A stretch of 37,983 nt of DNA from Pseudonocardiaceae bacterium (GCA_009379845.1 WHSZ01000059.1:1-37983), one strand, 5' to 3'; positions 1 to 9,725 are shown, counted from the stretch's first letter. Translations and numbers: made by a program. Notes: generated by a model not told the origin, from the sequence alone.

Positions 1-2421
1 GTGCTTCCTCCCGCTGAGGCGGCAGCTGACCGCGCCGAAGTGCCGGGCGACGGCGTTGGCGAACGGCCGGCGCGGCTCGCCGTGATCGCGATGGGCAAGT
101 GCGGTGGTCGTGAGCTGAACTATGTCAGCGATGTGGACGTGGTGTTCGTCGGCGAGGGCGATCTGAATATCGCCGCCAAGCTGGCCAGCTCGATGATGCG
201 GGTGGCGGGCGAGGCCTGTTTCGACGTGGACGCGGCGCTGCGCCCGGAGGGCAAGGCCGGCGCCCTGGTGCGCACCCTGGATGGGCACATCGGCTACTAC
301 CGGCGTTGGGCACATACCTGGGAGTTCCAGGCCCTGCTGAAGGCTCGCCCGGTCGCGGGGGATCCCGAACTCGGTCGCCGCTACCTCGCCGAGATCACCC
401 CGATGGTCTGGGCCGCGGCCGATCGGGACAACTTCGTCGCCGATGTGCAGCGCATGCGCGCCAGGGTGGAGCGGCACCTGCCGAGCGAGCTCGCCGAGCG
501 GGAGCTCAAGCTCGGGCGCGGCGGGTTGCGGGATGTGGAGTTCGCGGTGCAGTTGCTGCAGCTGGTGCACGGCCGCAGCGACCCGGCACTGCGCGATCGG
601 TCCACTCTGGACGCACTCGGCGCGCTCGGTTCCGGTGGTTACGTCGGGCGGGCCGACGCGGCAGGGCTGCGCGAGTCCTACCAGCTCCTGCGTACCGTCG
701 AGCACCGGCTGCAGCTGCAGCGGTTGCGCCGCACCCACCTGTTCCCCGCTGAGGACAACGAGACGGAGCTGCGCTGGCTTGCGCGGGCCGCGGGCATCTC
801 GCCCCAGCGTGGCCGTACGGCGGGGGAGATACTGCAGGCGGAGTTCCGCAGGCACGCGACTCGAATACGGCACCTGCACGAGAAGCTGTTCTACCGGCCG
901 CTGCTGGACGCGGTGTCCAGGGTTCCATCCGAGGGGCTCCGGCTGACCACCGCGCAGGCGCTCGATCGACTCGCCGCGCTCGGTTACGCCGCTCCGGACG
1001 GCGCGCTGCAGCACATCAGGTCGCTGACCTCCGGGATGAGCAGGCGCGCGGCCATCCAGCGAGCGCTGCTTCCGGTACTGCTTGACCTGCTCGCCAGCAC
1101 CCCCGACCCGGATCGGGGGTTGCTCGCCTATCGCAGGGTTTCCGAAGCGCTGGCGGAAACTCCTTGGTATCTGCGGGTTCTGCGGGACGAGGGCGCCGTC
1201 GTCGAGCATCTGGCCACCGTGCTCGGCACGTCGAAGTTCGTGCCGGATCTGATGGTGCGCGCGCCGGAAGTGCTCCGGCTGCTCGGCGATCCCGCCGCGT
1301 TGACCGGGCGCGATCCGGCGGACGTGGCCACATCGCTGCGCCAGACCGTGCGGCGGCACACGGATCTCGGCGAGGCGGTTGCCTCGGCGCGGTCGTTGCG
1401 CCGGCACGAGCTCGCCAGGATCGCCTGTGCGGATGTGCTCGGGCTGCTCGAGGTGCCCGAGGTGTGCCGCGCGCTTTCCAGTGTGTGGGTAGCGGTGCTG
1501 GAGTCCGCGCTGGACGCGGCGATCAGGGTGCAGGCCGCCGAGTGGGGGAGCACTCCTGCCCGGATGGCGGTGATCGGCATGGGACGCCTCGGCGGAGCGG
1601 AACTCGGCTACGGCTCGGACGCGGACGTGCTGTTCGTCTGCGAGCCGACGACGCCGGCCGGCGTGCAGGACGCGGTGCGGTTCGCAAGCGCGGTCGCCGA
1701 GCTGGTGCGCAACATGCTCGGCGCGCCGAGCCAGGATCCGGCGCTGCAGGTGGACACCGACCTCCGGCCGGAGGGCCGCAGCGGGCCGCTGGTGCGCACC
1801 CTGGACTCCTATCGTGCGTACTACGCGAAATGGGGCGACATATGGGAGTTTCAGGCGTTGCTGCGGGCCCGGTTCGTCGCCGGCGATGCCGGCCTCGCGC
1901 AGCGATTCCTCTCCGCGATCGCCGAGTTCCGCTATCCGGAAGGAGGGATCGATCAGGCGAGCGCCAGGGAGATCCGGCGGATCAAGGCGCGTGTGGACAA
2001 CGAGCGGCTGCCGCGCGGCGCCGACCCGAAGACGCACGCCAAACTCGGCCGCGGCGGCCTCTCCGACGTGGAGTGGACGGTGCAGTTGCTGCAGTTGCAA
2101 CACGCCTACCGGGTGGCCGCGCTTCGCAGCACGTCGACCGTGGACGGACTGCGGGTGGCGGCCGACGCGGGATTGATCGGCCAGTCGGATGCCGAAGGGC
2201 TGATCGACTCCTGGCTGCTGGTGACCAGGGTGCGCAACGCCGCGACCCTGGTGCGGGGCAAGCCCACCGACCAGGTGCCGACGTCCGGACGGGAGCTGGT
2301 CGCGGTGGCCAGCATCCTCGATCACATGGATGAGGATGACCCCGGCGGCTTCCTGGATTACTACCACCGGATCACCCGGCGAGCGCGTGCGGTGGTTGAG
2401 CGGGTGTTCTACGAGTCGTGA
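1..2421 (+). CDS. glnE: Bifunctional glutamine synthetase adenylyltransferase / adenylyl-removing enzyme (5'-partial)
   Basis: This is the C-terminal ~806 residues of GlnE, which attaches AMP to or removes it from a tyrosine of glutamine synthetase according to nitrogen status. Two nucleotidyltransferase cores are visible, each a GG-x-ELxY motif followed by SDxD: S43-D44-V45-D46 in the first and S539-D540-A541-D542 in the second. Helical LGRGGLxDVE-type segments follow each core (about residues 168-178 and 682-692). Actinobacterial GlnE is about 1000 residues and the window opens just before the first catalytic motif, so the true start lies upstream of base 1 and the GTG at base 1 is not the real start. 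Its target, glnA, lies 3 kb downstream on the other strand. The reading frame is intact to the TGA at 2419-2421. Confidence 0.95.
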   Translation: MLPPAEAAADRAEVPGDGVGERPARLAVIAMGKCGGRELNYVSDVDVVFVGEGDLNIAAKLASSMMRVAGEACFDVDAALRPEGKAGALVRTLDGHIGYYRRWAHTWEFQALLKARPVAGDPELGRRYLAEITPMVWAAADRDNFVADVQRMRARVERHLPSELAERELKLGRGGLRDVEFAVQLLQLVHGRSDPALRDRSTLDALGALGSGGYVGRADAAGLRESYQLLRTVEHRLQLQRLRRTHLFPAEDNETELRWLARAAGISPQRGRTAGEILQAEFRRHATRIRHLHEKLFYRPLLDAVSRVPSEGLRLTTAQALDRLAALGYAAPDGALQHIRSLTSGMSRRAAIQRALLPVLLDLLASTPDPDRGLLAYRRVSEALAETPWYLRVLRDEGAVVEHLATVLGTSKFVPDLMVRAPEVLRLLGDPAALTGRDPADVATSLRQTVRRHTDLGEAVASARSLRRHELARIACADVLGLLEVPEVCRALSSVWVAVLESALDAAIRVQAAEWGSTPARMAVIGMGRLGGAELGYGSDADVLFVCEPTTPAGVQDAVRFASAVAELVRNMLGAPSQDPALQVDTDLRPEGRSGPLVRTLDSYRAYYAKWGDIWEFQALLRARFVAGDAGLAQRFLSAIAEFRYPEGGIDQASAREIRRIKARVDNERLPRGADPKTHAKLGRGGLSDVEWTVQLLQLQHAYRVAALRSTSTVDGLRVAADAGLIGQSDAEGLIDSWLLVTRVRNAATLVRGKPTDQVPTSGRELVAVASILDHMDEDDPGGFLDYYHRITRRARAVVERVFYES

Positions 2422-2490
2422 TGTCGCCGCCGGCGAGGCACTGGTCACGTCGCGGGGGCAGGACCACGGCGGCCTTTTACAGTGACGAGG

Positions 2491-2922
2491 GTGAACGACA
2501 CCCCGTTCAGCGTGCGGATCGCCGTGCGTACCTATGAGTTGGACTCGCTGGGGCACGTGAACCAGGCCGTGTACCACTCCTACGCCGAGGTAGCGCGCAC
2601 CGAACTGTTCCGAGCCGCCGGCTGCCGGATGGACTGGCTGGCCGAGCGGAAGATCGGGCCGGTACTGCTGGAATCCACGATTACCTTCCGCCGTGAGCTG
2701 CGGGCGGATGACGAGGTCGATGTGAGCGCGGACGTGAAGTTCGGGGCCGGCAAGACGTTCCGGATGGACTCCACGATCACGAAAGTGGACGGCAGCACGT
2801 CGGCCGAGATCACCTGCACGATCGGGCTGATGGACTTGCGGGAGCGCAAGCTCGTCACCGATCCGCGCGAGGCGTTCGTCAGCGCCGGAACCGACCTGAG
2901 CGTGCTGTCTGGCTCCGGGTAG
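2491..2922 (+). CDS. Acyl-CoA thioesterase, 4-hydroxybenzoyl-CoA thioesterase (hotdog) family
   Basis: A 143-residue single hotdog-fold protein. The N-terminal LDSLGHVNQAVYHSY segment matches the 4HBT active-site helix motif, in which the Asp of LDSLGHVN is the likely catalytic acid; this family hydrolyses the thioester of acyl-CoAs in the cytoplasm. The exact substrate cannot be told from sequence. GTG at 2482 is also in frame, but a TACAGT -10-like hexamer at 2478-2483 overlaps that codon and leaves exactly 7 nt before the GTG at 2491. A leaderless start at 2491 is therefore preferred. The gene stands alone downstream of glnE. No frameshift or unusual composition is seen. Confidence 0.85.
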   Translation: MNDTPFSVRIAVRTYELDSLGHVNQAVYHSYAEVARTELFRAAGCRMDWLAERKIGPVLLESTITFRRELRADDEVDVSADVKFGAGKTFRMDSTITKVDGSTSAEITCTIGLMDLRERKLVTDPREAFVSAGTDLSVLSGSG

Positions 2923-2963
2923 CGAGCCGCGCGTCCCAACGGCTGATCGACGACAACGCTCGC

Positions 2964-2993
2964 TGGACACCGCGTCGGCGTGCGGTCTAATTT
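2964..2993 (+). promoter_or_regulatory. Probable promoter of the flavin monooxygenase-tetR operon
   Basis: A -35-like TGGACA at 2964-2969 and a -10-like TAATTT at 2988-2993 are separated by 18 bp. This puts transcription start near 3000, inside the adjacent palindromic operator, so a bound repressor would block the promoter. Confidence 0.5.
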
Positions 2994-3019
2994 GTTAACG
3001 ACACCGATTCGTTAATAAA
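2991..3019. promoter_or_regulatory. TetR-type palindromic operator
   Basis: TTAACGA (2995-3001) and TCGTTAA (3009-3015) form a perfect 7-bp inverted repeat around a 7-bp spacer. The dyad extends to 11 bp per arm with one mismatch (TTTG... on the left, ...TAAA on the right). It is an A/T-rich island in GC-rich DNA, overlaps the predicted -10, and ends 12 bp before the monooxygenase start. Size and position fit a TetR-family operator. The regulator encoded at 4552-5193 is the obvious candidate ligand, by inference. Confidence 0.7.
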
Positions 3020-3031
3020 TGTGAGGTCGTC

Positions 3032-4555
3032 ATGGAGTCCGTCGACGTTCTGGTGGTGGGAGCGGGTCCGACCGGCCTGACGCTGGCATGCGCCCTGCGG
3101 CTGCACGGAATTTCGGTACGCGTGGTGGACAAGGCATCAGGACCTGCCACCACATCGCGGGCGAACTTCCTGCACGCCAGGGGATCCGAGGTGCTTGACC
3201 GGCTCGGCGCGCTCGGTGAGCTGCCGGACGAGTCGCTCCGGGCCATGATGATCACGACGTACCTTGGCGACCGGCCGATCATGAAGCTGCGATTCGGCGA
3301 TCCCGGTCTGAGAACCGCGGCCCCACCGATGGTGATCTCCCAAGCGAAGGTCGAGGCGGCGCTGCGGGATCGGCTGACCGAGCTGGGCGCCGCGCCGGAA
3401 TGGGGTGCCCCGCTTGTCGATCTCGAGCAGGACGAGCACGGTGTGACGGCCGTGCTCGGCAACGGCGAGACGGCCCGTGCGGGCTGGCTGGTCGGCTGTG
3501 ACGGCACCGGCAGCGCCACCCGGAAGGTGGCTGGCATCGGGTTCCCCGGCGTCAAGCTCAGCGAGCGTTTCCTGCTCGCCGATCTGCGCCTCGACTGGAA
3601 CCTCGACCGCTCGGGGACCACGGGGTGGATCCACCCCACCGGGATGCTCGGCGCGATGCCGATGCCCGACCCGGCTGGCGGGAACGACCTGTGGCGGCTC
3701 ATCGCCTACGACCCGGGTCGCGACAACGAGAAGCCGAACGAGCAGGAGATCCTCGACCGGTTCCGGGTGATACTGCCGGAGCGCACCGGCGATTCGACGG
3801 TACGGATTCGCGAGACGGTCTGGCTGTCGCTGTTCAGCGTGCACCGGCGGCTGGCCGATTCGTACCGGCAGCAGCGGATCCTGATCGCCGGCGACGCGGC
3901 GCATGCGCACGCCCCGTTCGGCGGGCAGGGCATGCTCACCGGGCTCGGTGACGCCGAGAACCTCGCGTGGAAGCTGAGCCTCGTGGTGCGCGGCAGGGCC
4001 GGCGAGCGACTGCTGGACAGCTACGAGGCGGAGCGTCGGCCACTGGCGACCGAGGTGCTGCGTGGCACCTCGACGGTGACCCGGCTGAATGTCGCTCGCG
4101 GCGCGCTGGGGCGGTTCCTGCGTGATCGGGTGATCGTCCGGCTGTTCAACCGGTCGTGGATCCAGCGCTGGGCGACGTACACCACCTCCCAGCTGTGGGT
4201 GAGCTATCGACGCGGTCCGCTTGGCGGCGGCGCCCTGCTTGGCCGCAAGCCGCGACGCGGCGACCGGGTGCCGGATGTGCCTTGCGAGCGCGAGGACGGC
4301 GCCGCCTCGCGGTTGCACGCCGAGCTCGGGGGCCATTGGGCCGTGCTGGGGCCGCGGGCCGGTGCGGACGGCTGCCTCTCGACCGCCCGGCGACGGCTCG
4401 GGGACGACGTGGTGGCGCTGCGGCGCACCGGCGGACCATCCGAGGTGTGGCTGGTGCGCCCGGACGCCCACCTGGCCTGGCGTGGCCGAGGCGACTCCGT
4501 CAGCCTTGAGCGGTGGCTGCGGAACGCGCTACGCACCGGACGGGCGAAGGGATGA
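3032..4555 (+). CDS. FAD-dependent aromatic monooxygenase (PheA/TfdB, UbiH-like)
   Basis: A 507-residue class A flavoprotein hydroxylase, expected to use NAD(P)H and O2 to hydroxylate an aromatic or polyketide-like substrate in the cytoplasm. The N-terminal FAD-binding GAGPTGL motif is at residues 10-16. The DG motif (DGTGSATRK, about residue 158) binds FAD and NADPH. The GD motif (GDAAHAHAPFGGQGML, about residues 288-303) contacts the flavin ribityl chain. The C-terminus has the thioredoxin-like extension of the TfdB/MhpA group. ATG at 3032 is preceded by GAGG at 3023-3026. The stop overlaps the start of the tetR gene (ATGA), giving a two-gene operon behind a palindromic operator. Such pairs often detoxify or tailor aromatic drugs, but the substrate is unknown. 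Confidence 0.9.
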   Translation: MESVDVLVVGAGPTGLTLACALRLHGISVRVVDKASGPATTSRANFLHARGSEVLDRLGALGELPDESLRAMMITTYLGDRPIMKLRFGDPGLRTAAPPMVISQAKVEAALRDRLTELGAAPEWGAPLVDLEQDEHGVTAVLGNGETARAGWLVGCDGTGSATRKVAGIGFPGVKLSERFLLADLRLDWNLDRSGTTGWIHPTGMLGAMPMPDPAGGNDLWRLIAYDPGRDNEKPNEQEILDRFRVILPERTGDSTVRIRETVWLSLFSVHRRLADSYRQQRILIAGDAAHAHAPFGGQGMLTGLGDAENLAWKLSLVVRGRAGERLLDSYEAERRPLATEVLRGTSTVTRLNVARGALGRFLRDRVIVRLFNRSWIQRWATYTTSQLWVSYRRGPLGGGALLGRKPRRGDRVPDVPCEREDGAASRLHAELGGHWAVLGPRAGADGCLSTARRRLGDDVVALRRTGGPSEVWLVRPDAHLAWRGRGDSVSLERWLRNALRTGRAKG

Positions 4556-5193
4556 CCGAACCGGGACCGGCGTCCGGCGCCTCCCGTGGCCGGGGCAGGC
4601 CACGAGATCCCGACGCCGATGACGCGATCCTTCGTGCGGCGTTCGAGCTCTTCGTGGAGCGCGGGGTGGACGGCACCAGCATCGAGCAGATCGCCAAGCA
4701 CGCCGGCGTTGGCAAGCTGACCGTGTACCGCCGCTGGTCGTCAAAGGAGGAACTGCTCGCGGCGGCGATCGAGCTGATCATCGAGGACGACGGGCCGTGG
4801 CCGGCCAACGACGAGCTGGAAAGGGCCGAGCCGCGCGAGATCGTCGAACGGATGATGCCGGCCGCGGCGGAAATGGCCGCTACGCCGAGATACCGGGCGA
4901 TGATGGCACGCATGCTGGGTTCCAGCGTAAGTCACCCATCGCTGATGGCGACCTACTGGAAGCACTACATCCTGCCCCGGCGGGAAGCCGTCGGCGCGAT
5001 GCTGGAGTACGCCAAACGGCAGGGCACCGTGGCATCCGACGCGGACGTCGACGTGCTGATTGACATGATGGCCGGTGCGGTGATGTACCGGGTGCTCCAG
5101 CCGAACCCGCCGGACGCCGCCGAGATGCGCCGGTACCTGACGGCCGTCTACCGTCAGGTCGGCCTCCTGCCACCGGACGGCGCACCGGAGTAA
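4552..5193 (+). CDS. TetR/AcrR-family transcriptional regulator
   Basis: A 213-residue TetR-family repressor. A short Gly/Arg-rich N-terminus leads into the canonical N-terminal HTH (about residues 20-66), with TSIEQIAKHAGVGKLTVYRR as recognition region. The C-terminal ligand domain is helical. ATG at 4552 overlaps the monooxygenase TGA (ATGA) and follows GAAGG, so translation is coupled; in-frame codons upstream lie inside the monooxygenase gene and are ignored. It probably represses its own operon through the palindrome at 2991-3019, with the monooxygenase substrate or a related aromatic as inducer. That pairing is inferred from position only. Confidence 0.9.
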   Translation: MTEPGPASGASRGRGRPRDPDADDAILRAAFELFVERGVDGTSIEQIAKHAGVGKLTVYRRWSSKEELLAAAIELIIEDDGPWPANDELERAEPREIVERMMPAAAEMAATPRYRAMMARMLGSSVSHPSLMATYWKHYILPRREAVGAMLEYAKRQGTVASDADVDVLIDMMAGAVMYRVLQPNPPDAAEMRRYLTAVYRQVGLLPPDGAPE

Positions 5194-5218
5194 CCCCAAT
5201 ATGCATCCATATTGGGGT
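5193..5218. repeat. 26-bp perfect dyad, family copy 1 (ACCCCAATATG arms)
   Basis: ACCCCAATATG (5193-5203) and CATATTGGGGT (5208-5218) form a perfect 11-bp inverted repeat around the 4-nt loop CATC, starting on the last base of the tetR stop codon. Read on the reverse strand it has the GATG loop of the copies at 34684 and 26231. No U-tract follows. It may act as a terminator or mRNA-stabilising hairpin for tetR, or be a dispersed REP-like element. Confidence 0.75.
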
Positions 5219-5263
5219 ACCGGCGCCGCGTGCGGATGGGTCTGCGGAGCGTGTTCAATGAAT

Positions 5264-5302
5264 CGGGCCGGTAGTCGGGGATTCCCCGCGACCACCGGCC
5301 CG
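5264..5302 (-). terminator. Hairpin downstream of glnA
   Basis: CGGGCCGGT (5264-5272) pairs with ACCGGCCCG (5294-5302). The stem continues inward through GTCG/CGAC and GGGG/CCCC with one mismatch and one bulge, leaving an ATT loop. It begins 22 bp past the glnA stop in the convergent tetR-glnA gap, so it could stop transcripts from both sides. No U-tract, as is common in actinobacteria. Confidence 0.65.
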
Positions 5303-5323
5303 TGTCCGTGCTGAGGCGACGCC

Positions 5324-6748
<1,425 letters not shown>

Positions 6749-6834
6749 GCTCGTTGGCTCCTTACAAGTCTGTCTGCTGCCACGGCAGTCCTGCTCGTGC
6801 ATGCCGACACCAGACCGCACGCTTTCGACCGCAG

Positions 6835-6840
6835 ACGCTA
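6835..6840 (-). promoter_or_regulatory. Possible glnA -10 element
   Basis: On the reverse strand a TAGCGT hexamer (TAnnnT) lies 10 bp downstream of the GlnR box and about 87 bp before the glnA GTG. The -35 position would fall inside the box and has no good match, which fits an activator-dependent promoter. Confidence 0.35.
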
Positions 6841-6850
6841 AGAGTGCGGT

Positions 6851-6888
6851 GTTGCCCGGTCATCACCCGAATGTTTCGCAGGTGTTAA
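6851..6888 (-). promoter_or_regulatory. GlnR-binding box upstream of glnA
   Basis: Read on the reverse strand from 6888, the sequence is TTAAC-N6-GAAAC-N6-GTGAT-N6-GCAAC. This matches the four-half-site GlnR consensus (gTnAC-n6-GnAAC, twice) with correct spacing throughout; the only deviations are the first base of half-site 1 and the last base of half-site 3. GlnR is the OmpR-type global nitrogen regulator of actinomycetes and glnA is its classic target. The box lies in the divergent glnA-RDD spacer, about 100 bp from the glnA start. Confidence 0.75.
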
Positions 6889-6969
6889 CTAGCCGCACAA
6901 ATCTCGCGTCACGCTACTCGTGGCTGCCCGGATCGGACATCAGCCACTGGGACGGCATACCCTGGACGG

Positions 6970-7443
6970 GTGGTGAAGTGGGCGGGTAGCTGGCTGTCCG
7001 GGCCGCGTTCGGCGCTCGAGCCGGGCGCGGACGCGGGCGATCGTGCGTCACAGAACTGGTCCGGAGAACGCCTCGGCCTGCCCGAGTCGGGCGCCGGCGC
7101 GGTCGCCAGCACCGGTCGCCGTGCCGCCGCGCTGCTCATCGATGTCATCGTGGCCGGTCTGGTCGCCGGCCTGTTCACCGCGCCCGAGCTGCCACGGAAC
7201 TGGAGCGTGCTGGCCTGGTTCCTGATCACGGTGGTGACCGTGTCGCTCTTCGGGTTCACGCCAGGCAAGGCCGTGCTCGGTGTCCGGATCGTTCGGATGG
7301 ACGGCGCGTCGATGGTCGGAGTGCCGCGCACGGTGGTCCGCACCGTGCTGATCTTCTTGATCATCCCTGCGGTGATCTGGGACGCCGACCGGCGCGGACT
7401 GCACGACAGGGCGGCCGGCACGATCGCGTTGTGCACCCGCTAG
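6970..7443 (+). CDS. RDD-family membrane protein
   Basis: A 157-residue protein with an RDD domain from about residue 46: the GRRAAALLIDVIVAGLVAG segment carries the conserved Arg and Asp. Further hydrophobic segments lie near residues 75-92 and 118-138. The N-terminal ~45 residues are polar. Function of the family is not settled; some members are linked to ion or small-molecule transport. TACCCT at 6958-6963 lies exactly 6 nt before GTG 6970, predicting a leaderless transcript. It overlaps the convergent WYL regulator by 4 bp at the 3' end. An RDD protein beside glnA also occurs in mycobacteria, so this is conserved context. Confidence 0.85.
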   Translation: MVKWAGSWLSGPRSALEPGADAGDRASQNWSGERLGLPESGAGAVASTGRRAAALLIDVIVAGLVAGLFTAPELPRNWSVLAWFLITVVTVSLFGFTPGKAVLGVRIVRMDGASMVGVPRTVVRTVLIFLIIPAVIWDADRRGLHDRAAGTIALCTR

Positions 7444-8399
7444 CCGGCCGCGCGGCTGACGCGTGCGCTGAGCGCGCGGAGTTGCTCGGCGAGCTGCGGA
7501 GGTTCGTGCACCTCGAACTCGCAGCCGAGCATCGCCATGCGGTGGGCCAGCCACTCGAGCGAATCGTCCCTGCTGCTGTCCAGCAGGCAGCTGTGCTCGT
7601 CGATCGGCCGCACGTCGCCGGGGGCGTCACCGAGCCGGCCCGCGACCCTGCTGGCTGGCGCGTGCAGCGTCACCACCATCCGGAAGGTCGGCAGGCCCCA
7701 GTCGGAGCGCCTACCCGCGACGAACGCGGCCGCGTCCTCGGCCGGCAGCTCGCGCGGGCTCGCCCGGACGCCGGTCGGGAATGGATCGGTGATCCGGTCG
7801 ACCCGGAAGCTCCGCCAGTCGTCGCGGTGGTTGTCGTAGGCGACCAGGTACCAGCGGCGGCCGGCATGGACCAGCCGGAGCGGTTCCACGAGGCGTTTGC
7901 TCTCCGTCCCGTCGCCGTCCCGGTAGCCAAAGCGCAGCCGCTCCGCCCCGGCACTCGCCGCGACGAGCACGGTGAGGTCGTCGGGATCGACGGTCGGCCC
8001 ATCACCGGCAAGCGGCATGGTGGCGGCGTTCACCGTGCTGACCCGATGCCGTAGCCGGGACGGCAGCACCTGGATGACCTTCGCCAGCGCCCGGACCGAG
8101 GCTTCCTCGATACCGGCCACGGCATGCCCGGCCGCGGCGCGCAACCCGACCGCGATGGCCACAGCTTCTTCGTCGTCGAGCAGCAGCGGTGGCATGGCGG
8201 TGCCCGCGACGAGCCGGTACCCGCCTTCCGCGCCCATCGACGAGCGCACCGGGTAGCCGAGCTCCCGCAGCCGGTCGATGTCGCGGCGGATGGTGCGCGG
8301 GCTGACACGTAGCCGTTCGGCGAGTTCGCTGCCCGGCCACTCGCGTGGGGTCTGCAGTAGGGACAGCAGATTCAGCAGCCGGGACGGTGTGTCGCTCAT
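7440..8399 (-). CDS. WYL-domain helix-turn-helix regulator (YafY/PafC type)
   Basis: A 319-residue regulator. An N-terminal DeoR-like HTH (about residues 3-55: SRLLNLLSLLQ...VSPRTIRRDIDRLRELGYPV) is followed by a WYL sensor domain with RRWYLVAYD near residue 193 and a C-terminal WCX-like segment. WYL domains bind ligands, often nucleic acids or nucleotides, and the proteins may activate or repress. ATG 8399 (MSDTPSRLLNLL) is chosen because family members begin this way; the frame runs open to 8477 without a better start. It is divergent from an epoxide hydrolase gene, a pairing common in actinobacteria, and probably controls it. The 3' end overlaps the RDD gene by 4 bp. Confidence 0.88.
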   Translation of the reverse strand: MSDTPSRLLNLLSLLQTPREWPGSELAERLRVSPRTIRRDIDRLRELGYPVRSSMGAEGGYRLVAGTAMPPLLLDDEEAVAIAVGLRAAAGHAVAGIEEASVRALAKVIQVLPSRLRHRVSTVNAATMPLAGDGPTVDPDDLTVLVAASAGAERLRFGYRDGDGTESKRLVEPLRLVHAGRRWYLVAYDNHRDDWRSFRVDRITDPFPTGVRASPRELPAEDAAAFVAGRRSDWGLPTFRMVVTLHAPASRVAGRLGDAPGDVRPIDEHSCLLDSSRDDSLEWLAHRMAMLGCEFEVHEPPQLAEQLRALSARVSRAAG

Positions 8400-8469
8400 G
8401 AGTCCAAGAATGCCAGCCATCTGGGACAGAAACTGACCTACATGGCCTCTAACGTCGACGGCGCTTGTG

Positions 8470-8537
8470 CACATCACCTGACCACATCACCTGACCACAT
8501 CACCAGACCACATCGCCGAGACCGACATCGCCGAGAC
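8470..8537. repeat. Short tandem repeats in the epoxide hydrolase upstream region
   Basis: Three 13-bp units of CACATCACCTGAC type (8470-8482, 8483-8495, 8496-8508, the third with one change) are followed by two diverged 14-15-bp units with core ACATCGCCGAGAC (8509-8522, 8523-8537). The array fills most of the gap before the hydrolase start at 8556. It could be a multi-site operator for the divergent WYL regulator or simple slippage. Confidence 0.8.
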
Positions 8538-8555
8538 CACTGAAAGGCAGCGACC

Positions 8556-9725
8556 ATGAACACCGACATCCGGCCGTTCCGGATCGACATTCCCCAGGCT
8601 GACCTGGACGAGCTGCGCGCTCGGCTGGCCCGCACCCGCTGGCCCGCGCAGCTGCCCGGCGACGGGTGGAGCCGCGGCGTTCCGGTCGGCTATCTCAAGG
8701 AGCTCGCGGAGTACTGGCGCACCGGCTACGACTGGCGCGAGCACGAGGCTGAGCTGAACGAGTTCGACCAGTACACCACTGAGATCGACGGTCAGCGCGT
8801 TCACTTCCTGCACGTCCGCTCGCCGGAGCCGGACGCCATGCCGTTGCTGCTCACACACGGCTGGCCGAACTCGATCGTGGAGTTCAGCAAGCTCATCGGC
8901 CCGCTCACCGACCCCCGCGCGCACGGCGCCGAGGAGGCGCAGGCGTTCCACGTCGCCGCGCCGTCCGTGCCAGGGTTCGCATTCTCCGATCCGCCGAGGG
9001 AAACCGGCTGGACCGTCACGCGGGTGGCCGGGATCTGGGTGGAGTTGATGCACCGGCTCGGCTACCCGCGCTACGGCACGCACGGCGGCGATCTCGGCGC
9101 CTACCTCGCGCCCGAGGTCGCCAAGCTCGTCCCGGAGCAGGTGATCGGGGTGCACATCAACGGCGGGTTCGGCTTCCCGACCGAGCAGGACGTCCCGACG
9201 ATGACCGAGGACGAGCTGGCCGAGTACGCGAAGCTGCAGGACCAGAACTGGATGAACGGCGTGGACCACCACGCGCTACTCCGGGCCGCGCCGCAAACCT
9301 TCGAGTACGGCTGGCACGATTCCCCGGTCGCGCTGCTCGCCTGGATGTTGCAGAAGTTCAACGAGTTCTCCCTCGCGGCGGCACCGCCCGACCAGGTGCT
9401 CGATCGCGATCAGATCCTTACCAACGTGAGTCTGTACTGGCTGACCGGGACGTCGGGATCGTCGTCGTGGCCGATGTACGACAGCAGCAGCTTCGCCTGG
9501 CCGGCGGGGCAGACCGCGGTGCCGAGCGGGGTCTACAGCGGCGGGCCCGCGCTGTTCCGGCGGCTCGCCGAACGCGACAACACCATCGTCCACTGGCCGG
9601 AAGGAAACCCCGGCAGCCACCATTTCGTCGCCATGGACGTACCGGATGCCCTGGCCGCCGACCTGCGGACGTTCTTCAGCAAGCTGCGGCAGGCGGTTTT
9701 GCCGAGCGGGCCAGCCACCACGTGA
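8556..9725 (+). CDS. Epoxide hydrolase, EHN-domain alpha/beta hydrolase
   Basis: A 389-residue epoxide hydrolase 1-type protein that would open epoxides to diols through an enzyme-ester intermediate. The N-terminal EHN domain (about residues 5-110) precedes an alpha/beta-hydrolase fold. HGWP at 101-104 is the oxyanion-hole motif, GGDLG at 177-181 carries nucleophile Asp179, and the SHHF segment at 354-357 supplies the catalytic His. ATG 8556 follows GAAAGG. It is transcribed divergently from the WYL regulator, with a tandem-repeat array in the leader. No signal peptide is seen, so it is probably cytoplasmic. The natural substrate is unknown; xenobiotic or lipid epoxides are the usual suggestions. 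Confidence 0.9.
   Translation: MNTDIRPFRIDIPQADLDELRARLARTRWPAQLPGDGWSRGVPVGYLKELAEYWRTGYDWREHEAELNEFDQYTTEIDGQRVHFLHVRSPEPDAMPLLLTHGWPNSIVEFSKLIGPLTDPRAHGAEEAQAFHVAAPSVPGFAFSDPPRETGWTVTRVAGIWVELMHRLGYPRYGTHGGDLGAYLAPEVAKLVPEQVIGVHINGGFGFPTEQDVPTMTEDELAEYAKLQDQNWMNGVDHHALLRAAPQTFEYGWHDSPVALLAWMLQKFNEFSLAAAPPDQVLDRDQILTNVSLYWLTGTSGSSSWPMYDSSSFAWPAGQTAVPSGVYSGGPALFRRLAERDNTIVHWPEGNPGSHHFVAMDVPDALAADLRTFFSKLRQAVLPSGPATT

Noticed and set aside
8470..8537. CRISPR-like array
   Set aside because: Units are 13-15 bp with no spacers and no cas genes nearby.
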